Assembly: GCF_018691265.1 (NCBI RefSeq)
Contig: NW_024881298.1
Location: 690,049 to 754,048, forward strand
Length of the DNA: 64,000 nucleotides
Origin: Tyto alba
Lineage: Eukaryota; Chordata; Aves; Strigiformes; Tytonidae
Direction: 5' to 3'
Under the pieces are notes generated by a model, which was given only the letters and a program-made list of their open reading frames with translations, ran no database searches and had not been told where the DNA came from. This document shows positions 23,706-35,660 of the stretch, piece after piece (position 1 is the stretch's first letter; each line of letters opens with the position of its first letter). Both the position numbers and the translations under genes were made by a program.

Positions 23706-24499
23706 TGTTAGAAGTTGCAATTGCAAAGAGAACGTATCCACACAAAGCAGATCAGCAGGCACTTCTTTATTCCAGCTCTGGGGAACACAGGACATAGCTC
23801 CACCAAATACATGTTCACCAAAAGGTACAAAACACAACATTGTTATATACTATTTCAGCATTGTCCTTGTTACTGCTTTGATTTGAGCCTGGTCAGCAGC
23901 CAACCAGTTACATAACAGTTACATAAGATGAACAAAATTAATAAAGTTTAATTTGACCTTAATAATGATTGGGTTTCAGTTACCTCACCTTACCTCTATT
24001 CCTATTCTACAGAAATCATGGGTCATCTTTACTGATTGACTGGAATAGAATGAGGGGAGGGTAATGATTAGCATATTTATGTTATTTACTGGAAATCATT
24101 ATCATATGCTAATGTCTCTAACACATGCGTGGTTATATTGGACGGGGCTCCTCTGGTGGTCGTCGATAGTCTTCCTCACTTTGGCTGCTGATTGAACTCC
24201 ATCCCTGTGCATGCTCATTTCTTCTTTGGTTGATCTTCCCAACCAAAACAAGCATCTTCTGGTACTTATTGTTTTGACTCAAGGTCCATAACCACTACCC
24301 ATTGTTTTAATTTGCATTCCATAACGATTCTCATAGTGATCAAGGCACACACCATAGTAGCTACCTATTCCTAAGGGCCTTAACGTGCTTTATATTCTCA
24401 TAGCTGCTATAACTCCATTTTAAAATCAAAATCATATTGTAAACTAAAATCAAAATACTAATCTAGGATTCAAACTATTTTATTAGGGTAACTGCAACA
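23706..24499 (-). repeat. Gamma ERV 3' LTR, complete (arm 2 side)
   Basis: On the minus strand the LTR runs from TGTTGCAGTT to CTTCTAACA (794 bp). AATAAA ('ctggaataaag') lies near 23773 and a purine tract immediately precedes it. Bases 23706-23914 lie outside the inverted repeat and are the part missing from arm 1. It abuts duplication block A at 23705. Confidence 0.88.
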
Positions 24500-27400
24500 T
24501 TTCCCCCCCTTTGAAAGGATTGATAATCATACCCAATACTTTCACATATTCAAATTGTGGTCTCACTGAATGCCAAATTGTCATATGATGGTGGATCTTT
24601 TAATGACTGGTCTCGTTGCCTCGCCGCTGCTTGTAAAATCATTCGATTAAACTCTGCTTTATGGGTCAATTAATTTTTCACAATGCATGTCAGACCAAGC
24701 CCTACGAACATCATCGGTCACCTGTGTCAGGCCTGATAACGATTTTTTTTCCTTCAACCATGTTTCCACCATCATAGACTATAAAAATTACAGAAAAACA
24801 AAATTCAAATATTTAATCATGCTTCAACGTCAATTGTTAAGTTTTCCAGGTCTCCAGTCACTCTCCAGTTTGTAGATGATGGCTTCTTTATTCTTGTATA
24901 ATGGATCCAGGCATCTGATTCAGCAATCTTGATTGTGGTGAATGTAGTTAGCAGCACTTGGCAAGGTCCCTTCAACTTCTCTTGTAGGGGCTCCGTTGTC
25001 CAGGTCTTTATGCAGACACAGTCCCCAGGTTGGAAGTCTTGTACGGCATTCCACACCACCACACTCCAGAGTTTAACTAAAGTTTTTCCAAGGGAAATCA
25101 AGTAATTATATACTTTTTATTTTCTTGTTACATGAATATTTGGATTGGGTTCCAGCGTCTCATATGGTTTTCCATAAAGTAATTCATAGGGGCTGGCTGA
25201 CATCTCACTCCTCGGCTGTATTCTAATATGTAGTAATGCCAGTGGGAGTGCTCGAGGCCATTTCAAGTTAACTTCTTGACATCTTTTGCTAATTTGTCTC
25301 TTTAAAGTCTAATTCATTCTTTCTACTTTTCCACTGGATTGTGGTCTCCAGGGAGCATGCAAAACCCAGGTTATCCCTAAAGCTTTGCTCGTGTCCTGCA
25401 CCACAGTTGCTATAAAATGCCGTCTCCTATCTGATGATATTCCAATGGGCACCCCAAATCTTGGGATTATTTTTTATAACAGCCACTTAACTGTTTCCTT
25501 AGCTTGATTTGTGTGACAGGGAAATGGCTTCCGTCCATCCATAAAAAAGTATCAACCCCAGCCAGAACATACCGATAACCTTTGCATTTGGGTAATTCTG
25601 TAAAACCAAACTGCCAATAGTCACCAGGTTCTACTCCTGTTTTTAATTTGCCCATTTGAACCCTTTTTTGTACCCCCGGATTATTCTTTAAACATACTTT
25701 GCACTTTGCAGCAACTGATTTAGGATTTCTAACATGCTTACTGTTATTATGTGCCTCTTCAGGAATGTCACCAAGGGCTTCTACACCCCAATGGCATTCC
25801 TGATGTTTTACCTGTTAGTATTGCCCTCATAATTAATGGGGGCACAATCACCTTAACTTCAGAGGTTGTCTACCATCCCTCTGGATTTCTCTCTGCACTT
25901 AGGAACTGAGCTAATTTTTCATTTTCTTTTGATTATGTTGATGGTTCTTTAGGGAGAGTTACAGTTCTAGTAGGAATTACTGCCATTTGTAACCCTCATT
26001 GTTTAGCTGCATTCTTAGCAGCTTGCTCTGCCGATCTATTTCCTTCTGCTACTTTTGTATTTCCGGAGTGATGTGCTTTACAGTGCATGGTTGCTATTTG
26101 GGCCGGTTCTTGAACCGCCAGTAACAATTGTAAGATTTCCTTTTGATGCTTAATATTTGCCCCCTGGGAGGACAATAGTCCTCGTTCTTTCCATAAAGCT
26201 CCATGGACATGAATCACTCCAAAAGCCTATTTTGAATCTGTCCATATGTTCACTTTCTTTCCTTTACTTAGTTCCAGAGCTCACGTCAAGGCAATCAATT
26301 CTGCCTTCTGTGCTGATGTAGCGTTGGGCAGTGCATTTGCCTCTATCACAGTATTTTCAGTTGTTACCGCGTATCCTGCGTAGTGAGTTCCATTCTGTAC
26401 AAAGCTACTGCCATCCCTGAACAGGGTCACTCACATTCAGGGTTTTCAAGAGGGACATCCTTCATGTTTTCTCGGCTGGAATACACGTGCTCAATAGTCG
26501 TTATGCAGTCATGCTCGGGTCCTTCTTCCTCCTGTGAAGCACTTAGGGAAGCTGCAGGATTTACAAGGTTAGTTGTTTTTAGGACCACATCATCTTGTTC
26601 TGTAAGGATTACCTGATTTTTCATCATTCTGCTGGGGATAACCAATACCCCCCTTTTTGTTCCAGCACTGTAACAGCCATATGTGGAACATAAACCATGA
26701 CGATTCTTCCCAAGGTGAGCTTTCTGGCTTCTTGTATTAGTATTCCTGTTGCCGCTACTGCCCACCGGCAGGAGGGCCATCCTTCACTCACCGTGTCCAG
26801 TTCTTTAGAAAAGTTCCCCACAGGTTTCTTCCAGCTTCCATCCTCTGGGTCAGGGCTCCCAGGGCAAGGTGCTGTCATTCATGGACAAACAACTGGAAAT
26901 CTTTAGTTAAATCAGGTAATTCTAAAGCTGGTGCTGACATTAGAGCTTGTTTAAGTTTTTGAAAGGCCTTTTCTTGTTGTCGGCCCTACATGAAAGGAAC
27001 AGACCTCTGGGCCTCATATAATGGTTTGGCTATCAGGCCATAATTCATAATCCAGAGATGGAACCACCCAGCCATTCCCAGAAATGCTCTTAATTCCTGC
27101 ACAGTTCGGGATTCAGGAATGGCACCGATTGTTTCCTTTTGGTCAGTCCCCAACTTCCTCTGTCCCTTTGAAATCTCAAAGCCTAAATATATTACAGTTT
27201 GGCTTGCTATTTAGGCTTTCTTCTTAGACACCTTCTATTCATTAAGTCCCCAAAAGTTTAAAAGTTCAGTGGTTACCCGTATACAGGTTGACTTTTCTTC
27301 AGTAGCAGTTAAAATGTCACCGTCTTTTTCCTTTGACCAGATTTACAGTTCCTTTGCTAGCTGGCTACCAAAGACTGCTGCCTGTTCTTAAATCCTTGGG

Positions 27401-27606
27401 GTAGTCGTGTCCGTGTTAGTTGGACTTTACGCCCTGGTTTTGGGCTCTCCCACTCAAAAACAGTTTACAACTTTCCTGTTCCAGGGGTATGCAAAAGAAA
27501 GCATCTTTCAAATCAAGCACTGTAAACTACTGATATGTTTCTTTAAGGGCTATCAGTAATATATATGGATTTGCCACTACTGGGTGGAGTCCCTTTTTCC
27601 AGACTT
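24500..27606 (-). pseudogene. pol: Gamma-like ERV pol relic, arm 2
   Basis: Copy of 13720-16825 in the opposite orientation: integrase C-terminus 25101-24817, integrase zinc and core about 25850-25470, RNase H about 26430-25990, RT to about 27606. It has the same stops as arm 1 plus a one-base indel near 25770 and a changed codon near 25490. The shared mutations show that the decay predates the inverted duplication. Confidence 0.85.
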
Positions 27607-27904
27607 TTCCCAGTTTCTTTTTTTTTTTCCTTTATGGCACTTAAATGGATAGTGGATTTAGGTTTGCCTTTTTCCGAGAGATCCTGGCTCTAAAAATGGA
27701 AATGTGGGGCACGAAAGCTGCCCATCTTTGTGCAGAGGTGGAATTGATGCTTCTCATTCTCCGTGGCTCTGAGCAAATTGGGGAGAGGGGCCAGCCCGAT
27801 ATTTATGGCTGAACTGGTACCGAGCTGATGCCCACTCTGCATGTGAGCATGTCGGGCCGGATTCAAGCGCGGTAACGGGCCCGGGCTTTGTCTTCTGCCC
27901 CCAG

Positions 27905-29417
27905 ACACCCCGTCCCAGCGGGTGCAGTTCATCCTCGGGACCGAGGAGGACGAGCAGCATGTCCCCCAAGGCTTGTTCACCGAGCTGGGTGAGATCTGCG
28001 TGAGAGAGGGCGAAGATGCCATGTGGAAGGGAAGGGCAAGGTAAATCTCTGCTGCCGGCTGCGGTAGGAGAGGAGTCCCGGTGGCGACCGCCCGCGGGCT
28101 CTGCTGTCTGCTCCCCGGCAGGTGAGGCTTTTGCAGCTGCAGGTGCTGCTGCGAGGAGCCTTCTCCTCTTGCCACCCCACAGCTCTACCCAAGGGGCTAC
28201 AGAGGTGGGGCTGTTTTCTTGCCGTGGGGCTGATGGTGCCTGCTGTCCACAGGTGGCTGAAGTTTGCGGAGGACGTGGAAGATGTCACGCTGCCCTTGCA
28301 CAGCCTCTTTGAGCTGAGGAGCTGCATCCTCTGCGGCACAGTGCTGCTGGCCATTTGTGCCAACAGCATCAAAGAGATTGCAGGTACCATGGGCGCCGTC
28401 AAATTGCAGTTGCTCGGGCAAGGAAACTCTGGGAAAGTCTCTGCTATAGATTGCTTCCAGTTTGGTTAAATGTGTAGAGTCAGACCGAAAGGCCAGATCC
28501 AGCAAGAAAATTGCATTATTTAGAATGGGAAATAATTACCTTAGCAGAGCGATGAACATGTACTTTGATGCTGTTTATTAGCAAAAGAAAGTTCTTGTTT
28601 TCCATGCACAGGCTGAATTGTGATAAAACGTCTTGCTAAGCAAGGCTGAGCCTGCGTTGGGGTGTCCTGCGTGGCACAGCCTTGCCCGGGGGCTCCGGGG
28701 GTCAGGACTCGGAGGGGCTTTCTGCTGCGATGGCTTCATTTCCCTTTGCCATCCCCAGATATGATCCTGGCCCGGCAGGAACAGTCCACGGAGTTTGCCG
28801 AGGGCATGCCGAGGGTGAAAGTTCGAGAAGTCTTTTTGCAGAAGCATCGCCATAGAAGGAGAAGGAAAGAAACAACCTTGTCCCCATTGCCCACTTGTTT
28901 GGTGATGGGAGGGAGAGACAGACAGAGCTGCACCCCCCCACCAAGGCAGGGGAGGGTTCCTGCAGGGCTTTGGGCCCAGGGGAGGGTTCCTGGCAAAGGA
29001 GAAGCATCCCAGTTGCTCTTTCTCCATCTTTCTGAGTGTCTTCCTTTTTCCCACCAGCCCAAACGCTCCCCCCTCACCCTCCTGCCACAACTGCAGAAGC
29101 TAAACATGGGGTGAACCATGAGACCAGCGCAATGGATTTAAGCAGGGGGAGACACTCGGAGCTTTCTGGCATTTAGGGCCAGATTTGCTCCTGCAAACTT
29201 GGCTGCAGAGTCTTGTGGTCTTTGCACTTGGGGTAATTGCCTGAAAATCACTTGTTGTGCCCAAGTGGAGCTGCACTTCATGAAGAAAATTCCCACCAGG
29301 GCTGAAGGGTCCGACATGCGTGTAGGAGAGATGGATTTTCTCCAGCAGCCCGTCATGGCATTTGTCCGCCTGACCCCAGCTGTCCTCCTCTCGGGCATGA
29401 TGGAAGTTCCCATCCCA
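27905..29417 (+). pseudogene. SLC4-family transporter-like pseudogene, cytosolic exons (arm 2)
   Basis: Four exon-like blocks. 27905-28040 is flanked by AG and GT ('VQFILGTEEDE', 'LFTELGEICVREGED'). 28253-28383 is flanked by AG and GT ('WLKFAEDVED', then 'LHSLFELRSCIL'), with about ten residues missing in between compared with known family members. 28759 to about 28870 ('VKVREVFLQKH') has no clear GT donor. About 29262-29417 is followed by GTAAGG ('FMKKIPTRAEG', 'AFVRLTPAVLL'). This is the cytosolic N-terminal domain of Na+-coupled bicarbonate transporters (SLC4A4/5/7/8/10 group). Which paralogue cannot be decided. Confidence 0.82.
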
Positions 29418-30415
29418 GTAAGGTCTGAATGAGAAGCACAAAGTTTTTTTTATTAAAAAAAACAAAACCACATTAAATTGCATGCATCAGTTTGGTGTCC
29501 CAAGGGAACGTGGCCAGTGGGACCAAGCACATTTCTCCCTCTCGCATCTCCTCTCTGTCATTTCTCCCTTCCCTGCTGTATCTTTTAAACCCATTGGCCA
29601 AATTTAATGAAAGTTGGCCCAAAAATTCAATTTGTGGTTGGTTTTGATGAATTTCAAATTCACCGCAGAGTCGGTGAGCCTGTGAGTCCCCTCTCGAGCC
29701 GTACTCTGGGCTGGTAGCTCCTGGGGATCCCCTTGGTTGTCCTTTGAGCAAGGGCATGTTCTCCTCTCCCATTTTTTTTTTTTCTTTCTTTCCCCAGCTT
29801 CCTGGGTTTTTTTCTTGGACCAGAAGGTAAACCCCAGCAGTACCTTGAGATATGCAGGTGCATGGCTACTATCCTGACAGGTGAGGTGTGACGAGATAAG
29901 AGAACTCTCCAGGTCATTTTTGGCTTTCTTCACTTCTCCCTGTCTCTGTAGTAGTGAGGAGGAGGATTTGCTGTCCCAGCTGCCCGCAGCTCTCCAAACA
30001 GCCCACCCCTTGTTCACACCCCAAAGCGACCACGTGCATTTGCATCACGCCCCATCCTGGAGGATGCTATTATAATAACAAAAAACGTTTTGGTTTTGAA
30101 TGTCGGCAGTGGCTGGGGGAACAAATTGTTCTGATGTGCTGCCAAGGATAACCCAGAGTCGCATCTTGCTTGCAAATGGTTGGAATTTCTTTATGAATGA
30201 AAAAAACGGTCTCTCCAAATGCACTTTGTCTGAACTCCTGGCAGATTTTGATGCAAGGTGCTTGTGCAAAGCACAGATACATTCCTGCCTATTTCCAATT
30301 CTTGTTTTAAATTTTCCAGCAGTTGACTTGTGCTCAAGTAGGGTTGGAGTCTGACTTGCGATGCTGTCCTTGCTCCTGTGCTGTGGGATGCTGTTTCTTG
30401 CTTTGCTCCCTGCAG

Positions 30416-33182
30416 AAAGGGTGCAGATACCACCTGGACCTTTTCCTGGTGGCCGTGATGCTCGGGATGTGCTCCGTGTTGGGGCTGCCCTGGTTTGTGG
30501 CTGCGACCGTCCTGTCCATCACCCATGGGAACAGCCTCCAAGTAGAGTCTGACTGCTCAGCTCCTGGAGAACAACCCAAGTTCCTGGGGATGTGAGAGCA
30601 GAGGGTCACTGCCTTGATGATCCCTGTGCTCGTGGGCTGCACTGTCTTCTTCACATCTGTGTTAAAGGTGGTGAGAGGGAATTGCAAGACACCCAACAAC
30701 CAGGAGGGTTTGGGAGGTTATACAAAAGGGGTCCCCTCTCTCCAGGCCCGAGTGGTTGTGGAGTGGAGGAGGAGGCGATGCTAAACCTTGGGGCTTGACC
30801 CCCGGTGGAACCAGCCTTGGGTAACTTTCCAGCCCTTCAGACCACGGTTTGATGTGCTCGAGGCAAGCGAGCAATGCAACTGCTTTAATTTTCAGGCGTC
30901 TTTCAGGCCCACCTGTGTTTATGGGTTACAGTTAAGCGTAATCAGACCAGTACATCTGCTCTCTTTTGAGCAAGCAGCACTTTACTGGTTGCAATTTGCT
31001 CCCCCAAATGCCCCAGCACAGCCATTCCCAGTAGCTACACACACTGGCATCATCCCCACAGGCTTCCTTGCACAAAGGAATCTCATCTCTAGGCTAAAAG
31101 GAGGCACGTGGCTTTTGCCCGTTGCCACAAGAACATGTAGAAATGGTTTTGTATTGACACAGAGCGCAGCATATGGTAGCACAGGTGAAATCACCAGTTT
31201 TCCTCCAACCTTTCTGGAAAAGAGGCTTATTCTGATGAAAGGCCACTCCAAGGTTCAGCCTAAAGTAGAGCATTCGCTCACTCGCACACACAAAATCTCT
31301 GAGGGTGAAAATCTGACACTCCTCTAACCCTGTGGAAACGGGTAAGCTTTGGGCAATTCTGGGCAGTGCCTGTAGAAGAGAGGGGTAATACTGAAAATGC
31401 CGTTTAAAAAACTAAATGCTAGCATTCTTTGTTTTCAGTTCATACCAGTGCCTGTGCTTTGTGGCGTCTTTCTCTACCTGGGCGCGTTGTCACTCCGAGG
31501 AATTCAGGTGCGGACTCTTGTGCAGCGTGTGGGCTCCCGGGGGATTCATCCCTGTAGCAGCAGGAGGAAAGCAGTGACATGGGAGAAATCCCCTCCGAAA
31601 TCCAGCAAGGAAAATATTTAGTGTCAGGGGTGGATGGGTGGGGGCATGGGAGGTGCAGAGGGCAGGGAGCACCAGGCAAGTCCAGCACGCTCTGTATCAG
31701 GGTTTAGGGCAGGTCGGTGTTTGATGCTGTGAAAATGGGGGAATTCAGGGCAAAGGGAAGGCAATTTCTACCAGTGGTGGAAATCCTTGCTGGGCAAGAA
31801 AGGCTAATACTAGAATAGAGTGAAATAATTGCAATTTGGAGGGCAGCTCTTGTGGGCAAGCTGGTTTGAGATGGGGTGGAGGGAAGAGGGGTGCTGCTCC
31901 CAGGAGGAGCACAGTGGGATCCAGGATTTCTCATCGCCCTTGAGACCCTGAAAACTCCCCCATGATGGTGAGAGCCGGTGCCGCTTGGCAGCGGGACGGT
32001 CGTGGTGCTGGAGTGAGATGTCGCCTCATCTTGGGCCTCACCACATCTTCCCTCTTACTTGTGAAGGTTTTGGCTCTCGTTTTTGTCTGGAAAATTATGG
32101 ATTTCTGCTTCTCGAAGCGAGAGCTCAGCGTTCTGGTGACCATATGGCAGGAAGCAAGAAGTTGTTGGACGGTGCCAAAAATGAAGCCAAAGGAGAAGAG
32201 GTAACACTCGCTGGGTGCTGGAGGCTGGCCGTCTCCCTCGGGCTGTGAGATTGCCTCTTGCTATCACAGCCTGTCTTGAACTGTTGGGGGAAGATCAGAA
32301 CTCAGTAGCAATAGATCCTAATAGCCTGGATCCCACATCATAACATTTTTTTCCTAAATTAGAAAGGAGCTTAACACTTGAATTGAGGTATAACCTTTCA
32401 AATGAGTCATTTATAACAGTGATGAATATGATGACGATGATGATTGTTATTATTCAGGCGCGGAATCATGACTTTAGAACCAGGAAGGTTATACAGTAGC
32501 TATGTTTATTCAGCGCTGGGCGCATGGGGGAATCATTTCCTCCAAATGCACACGCGCCTTGGAGCCAAAAGCGGCTCCTTTTTGTTACATAGAATGTTAC
32601 ACCTGTATCACAATTCCGGGAATAGGGAGGGAATATTACGATTAGTTCTGAGAAACCCTTAACATATCCCCCACCCCAAGGCCCACCACCCCCGCCCCGG
32701 CGTCGACCCTCCCCTAACAACTCCCACGTTATCAGATAAACGGTATGTCTCAACAAAACATGGGGCATGTCCCAACAGACAAATGGCATGTCCCAACAAG
32801 CAATCTTAACAGACAAAGAGCATGTCTCAATCCCCAGGGGCAACGTTTCCTGAGGGTGGGGGGGCCACCTGGTTTCCTTAGATCATTATTATGGAAATGT
32901 TTGCTCATAATAGTGTGTTTAACTCACCCCCTGCCAATGCTTGGAGTGAAAGGTCTCTGCCCTGCTGCACTAATGGCTAAAGCTGCCAAGGAGCAGAAGG
33001 AGAGGGCAGCATGCAATGTTTTTGCTGGGTGTTGAGTTTACCTTCACTTTGATCAGAGAACTTGATTTGTCCCTTTTACATCAGGAGTCCCAGAAGATGC
33101 CGGAAACTGTTGATGCGCATTCAGTTCAGCTGAAGCTGGGGAAGACCAGTGACTTGGATAGCCCAGAGCAAAGCAGTGGCAG
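30416..33182 (+). pseudogene. SLC4-family pseudogene, transmembrane and C-terminal exons
   Basis: Continues 27905-29417. Exon 30416-30667 has '[17 protein letters not shown]' and '[15 protein letters not shown]', then a TGA at 30593-30595 where the family has Arg (CGA to TGA). It reads on in frame to a GT donor. Exon 31439-31507 has 'FIPVPVLCGVFLYLG'. An exon ending 32200 has 'VLALVFVWKIMDFCFSKREL' with a frameshift just after. A candidate exon at 33085-33182 is flanked by AG and GTAAAG. The first half of the membrane domain expected between 29.4 and 30.4 kb, and the exon after 31.5 kb, are absent. The stop, frameshift and missing exons make it a pseudogene. Confidence 0.85.
32455..32885 (-). 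repeat. LTR-like element X, copy 1
   Basis: This is the inverted relative of 37890-38290. It contains the polyadenylation signal in 'gctgaataaacatag' and tandem 'ggacatgcc'-type words in its 5' half. The minus strand starts TGATCTAAGG. It is flanked by TTATT on both sides (32450-32454 and 32886-32890), supporting an insertion inside an SLC4-like intron. The 3' terminus is less certain. Confidence 0.65.
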
Positions 33183-35660
33183 GTAAAGCCCCACTGAGCA
33201 CCAGGACCCCCAGCAAGATGAGTCTGAAGGCTTCTGGCACAGTTTTCTCCCCTTGCATCTTTATTGAGCATCCCGCAGACACCAGCAGTCAGCTTGGTGG
33301 GAAAATCAACTATTCAGGCAGGGCTGCAGGAGGTGATCACAGGGCTCTGCCCCCAAGCAGAGGGGCTGCCCAGCTCACGTCTGACCCCCAGAACTTGCAT
33401 CATCAGTGACTTGACGGCAGCTGGAGATGCTCATGCCTAACCAGGAGGTGTTGCAGGCATGATCCGTACCAGCAATGGCTCAGGAGCCCACTCCAGGGCT
33501 AAACAGCAGCAAGACCCTTGGCTTGGAGCTGCTGCTCTGCAGCTCTTGGGCTTGCCTCCCCAAACTCCCCGGCCAGCAAAAGCTCCCGTGCTTACACTGA
33601 GCTTTGGATCTCCAGGCCTCCCTGCTCCTCTGGCTGATGGAAATGAACTCGGTGGCACCAGTGCCCATAATCCCGGGTTGCTCTGTAAAGTATTTGTTGC
33701 AGGACCGATCCTTCTGCAGTTAATGTCTCGGGTGGAATGTCGAAAACAGTCATGTGGAAGGCTCTCCCTGTCGACACAGAAACACGCTGAATGTGGGGAG
33801 GAAAGAGGTGAGGAATTGCCTGTGACTGTGACCGTGCTCCTCTGCAAGCGGCAGCGTGTGCCTGCCGTTTGCCCGTGCTTTGGGTGGCGATGCCGAGCAA
33901 AGGGCCCATCCCCGGGAGCAGGCGGCAAGGACCGTGGCACGCAAACCAGCTCCTCTCTGCCGGGGTGGTCCCACGGACGGGGATGAGCCGACAGCGGCCG
34001 GCAGGTCTTCCACTGATGGTGCTCTCCCGCTGTTTCTCTTTTTGCCCCCAGTTTTCCTGGTTAGGCATCTTGACTTTGAAGGAAAGGAGTGAGAATGTGA
34101 CTCAAAGCTGTGCCCACGCAGACACAAACGGCTTTTTTCCAGCTGGAGGATTCCCATTAAAGCCGTGCAGCTGTTTTCAGTTGTCCTTGGGGTGCTGCAG
34201 GCATTCGGTGTCTCTAGAGCAGCAAACGGAGGTGCACGGCCCAGTCACTGGGAGGTCGGGGGTGTTCAGCCTCCATGTGTATGAGCTTGAATTCCTGTGG
34301 AGGTAGAAGCATCAGGGCTGTGACCTGCACTGGCTGTGGAGCTGGGTGGCTGTGGTACCAGTGCCATTGCTGCCCTGCCCCTAAAATGGAATTACTGGGA
34401 TTCTACTGTGGGACAATTTTGTTTTTTCCCTTTTTATTTTCCTCTACGTGTGAGGAGAGAGCTGGGCTGGACTCCCCTCCCTCCTGTCAGGGGCCAGGGC
34501 CAGGGACTGGGATTGTTTTCAGCACGTGCCTGGCACCTCTCCAGCTTGGAAAGAAAGAAGGAAACCCACCCCGGAAGGAAAATGGTGCCGGTTTGAATGA
34601 AGAGTGGGCTGGGTCCAGCCCCGTGGGGCTCTGTATCTCCCCTGGGCCTGGGGAGCTGAAAAAATGGTGGCAGCTGCCCTGGGTGTTCCCAATTGGAAAA
34701 GAAAACCAGGCGGGGCCATCTCCTCCATTTAAAGTGTTGTTCTTGCTATTTACAGGGCTAGCAATTTTTCTCTATTTATTAATTTTTTTTTTACTTACAT
34801 GAAAGATGAGGTCTTGCTTGGTAATGTGACTTGGGGCTGTCTAAAAGATGGGTGTAAGGGCCTGGGCTGGCTGTGAGACCCAGTGCTGTGGCTGCCCCTT
34901 TATACACCGTAAACCTGTGGCCAGCTCCTGATTTGGGGAGGCTTTAGTATTTCTCTGTGTGGAGGAAAATCATGTTGGGTGGAAAAACCCTCTCAAGGGT
35001 GTTCCTGGTGTCGCTTTAGGACTAAAACCACAAAATCCCATGAAGGCACCAGCCATGCTTTAGTTGGTAGCAACCTCCTTCCCAGCCTTGCGGGACGGGG
35101 GCTGGGTGTTTTCCTCACTTTGGTGCCTTAAAACAGCTCCCCCCAAACTCCTGGGGGCCCCTCTCAAAAGCTTCCTAAAATGAAGTGCATGGGAATCCCA
35201 AAGGCCTGTGCAAAAGTAATAAATAAGGTGCTGGCCCATTTTTTTTTTATTATTATTATTTTTCCCCCAGTGTGCCACATACAGAAATACAGGAACTTTA
35301 TTTTGGAGATGCTGAAAAATATATTTTTTTACTGTAACAGAAGGTCTAGTTTGGAAACATTTTGTGTTGTAAATAAAACTGAGGGAGGGAAAAAATCCTT
35401 CAAGCAAACCAGTGTTATTTATCACTTTGAATCTTTGTCTGTGTTTTTTTGTTGGTTTGTTACAGTGTTTTATTTATTTGGGGGTTCATTCTGTAGCACT
35501 CAAATAACATAGATTTGTGTTGCTGTCTTATGGGCCCCATCTGTGAGGTGTTGCTGCTGACTGACGGGTTCTACCCCCAGAGCCATCTCTGGCTGGCTGA
35601 TTTTTCTCTTCTTGCCCAGTGACTGTAATGGGACAATAAAACAATAAAAATCTTGTTTGT
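33183..35660 (+). other. Probable 3' part of the SLC4-like pseudogene, ending at polyadenylation signals
   Basis: No further exon was securely identified after 33182. Two overlapping signals AATAAA (35635-35640 and 35643-35648) followed by a T/GT-rich stretch look like an old polyadenylation site for the rightward pseudogene. A/T-rich tracts at 35240-35330 and 35380-35480 would suit a 3' UTR. This assignment is inferred from position. Confidence 0.45.

Larger units (their letters stand above)
23915..30391 (-). repeat. Inverted repeat, arm 2
   Basis: This is the reverse complement of arm 1. Both edges continue into sequence that belongs to the same elements. The inner edge runs on into the rest of the gamma ERV LTR. 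The outer edge runs through about 25 bp of intron into the next SLC4-like exon. That continuity marks arm 2 as the likely source copy. The spacer between arms is about 6.5 kb. Confidence 0.95.
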
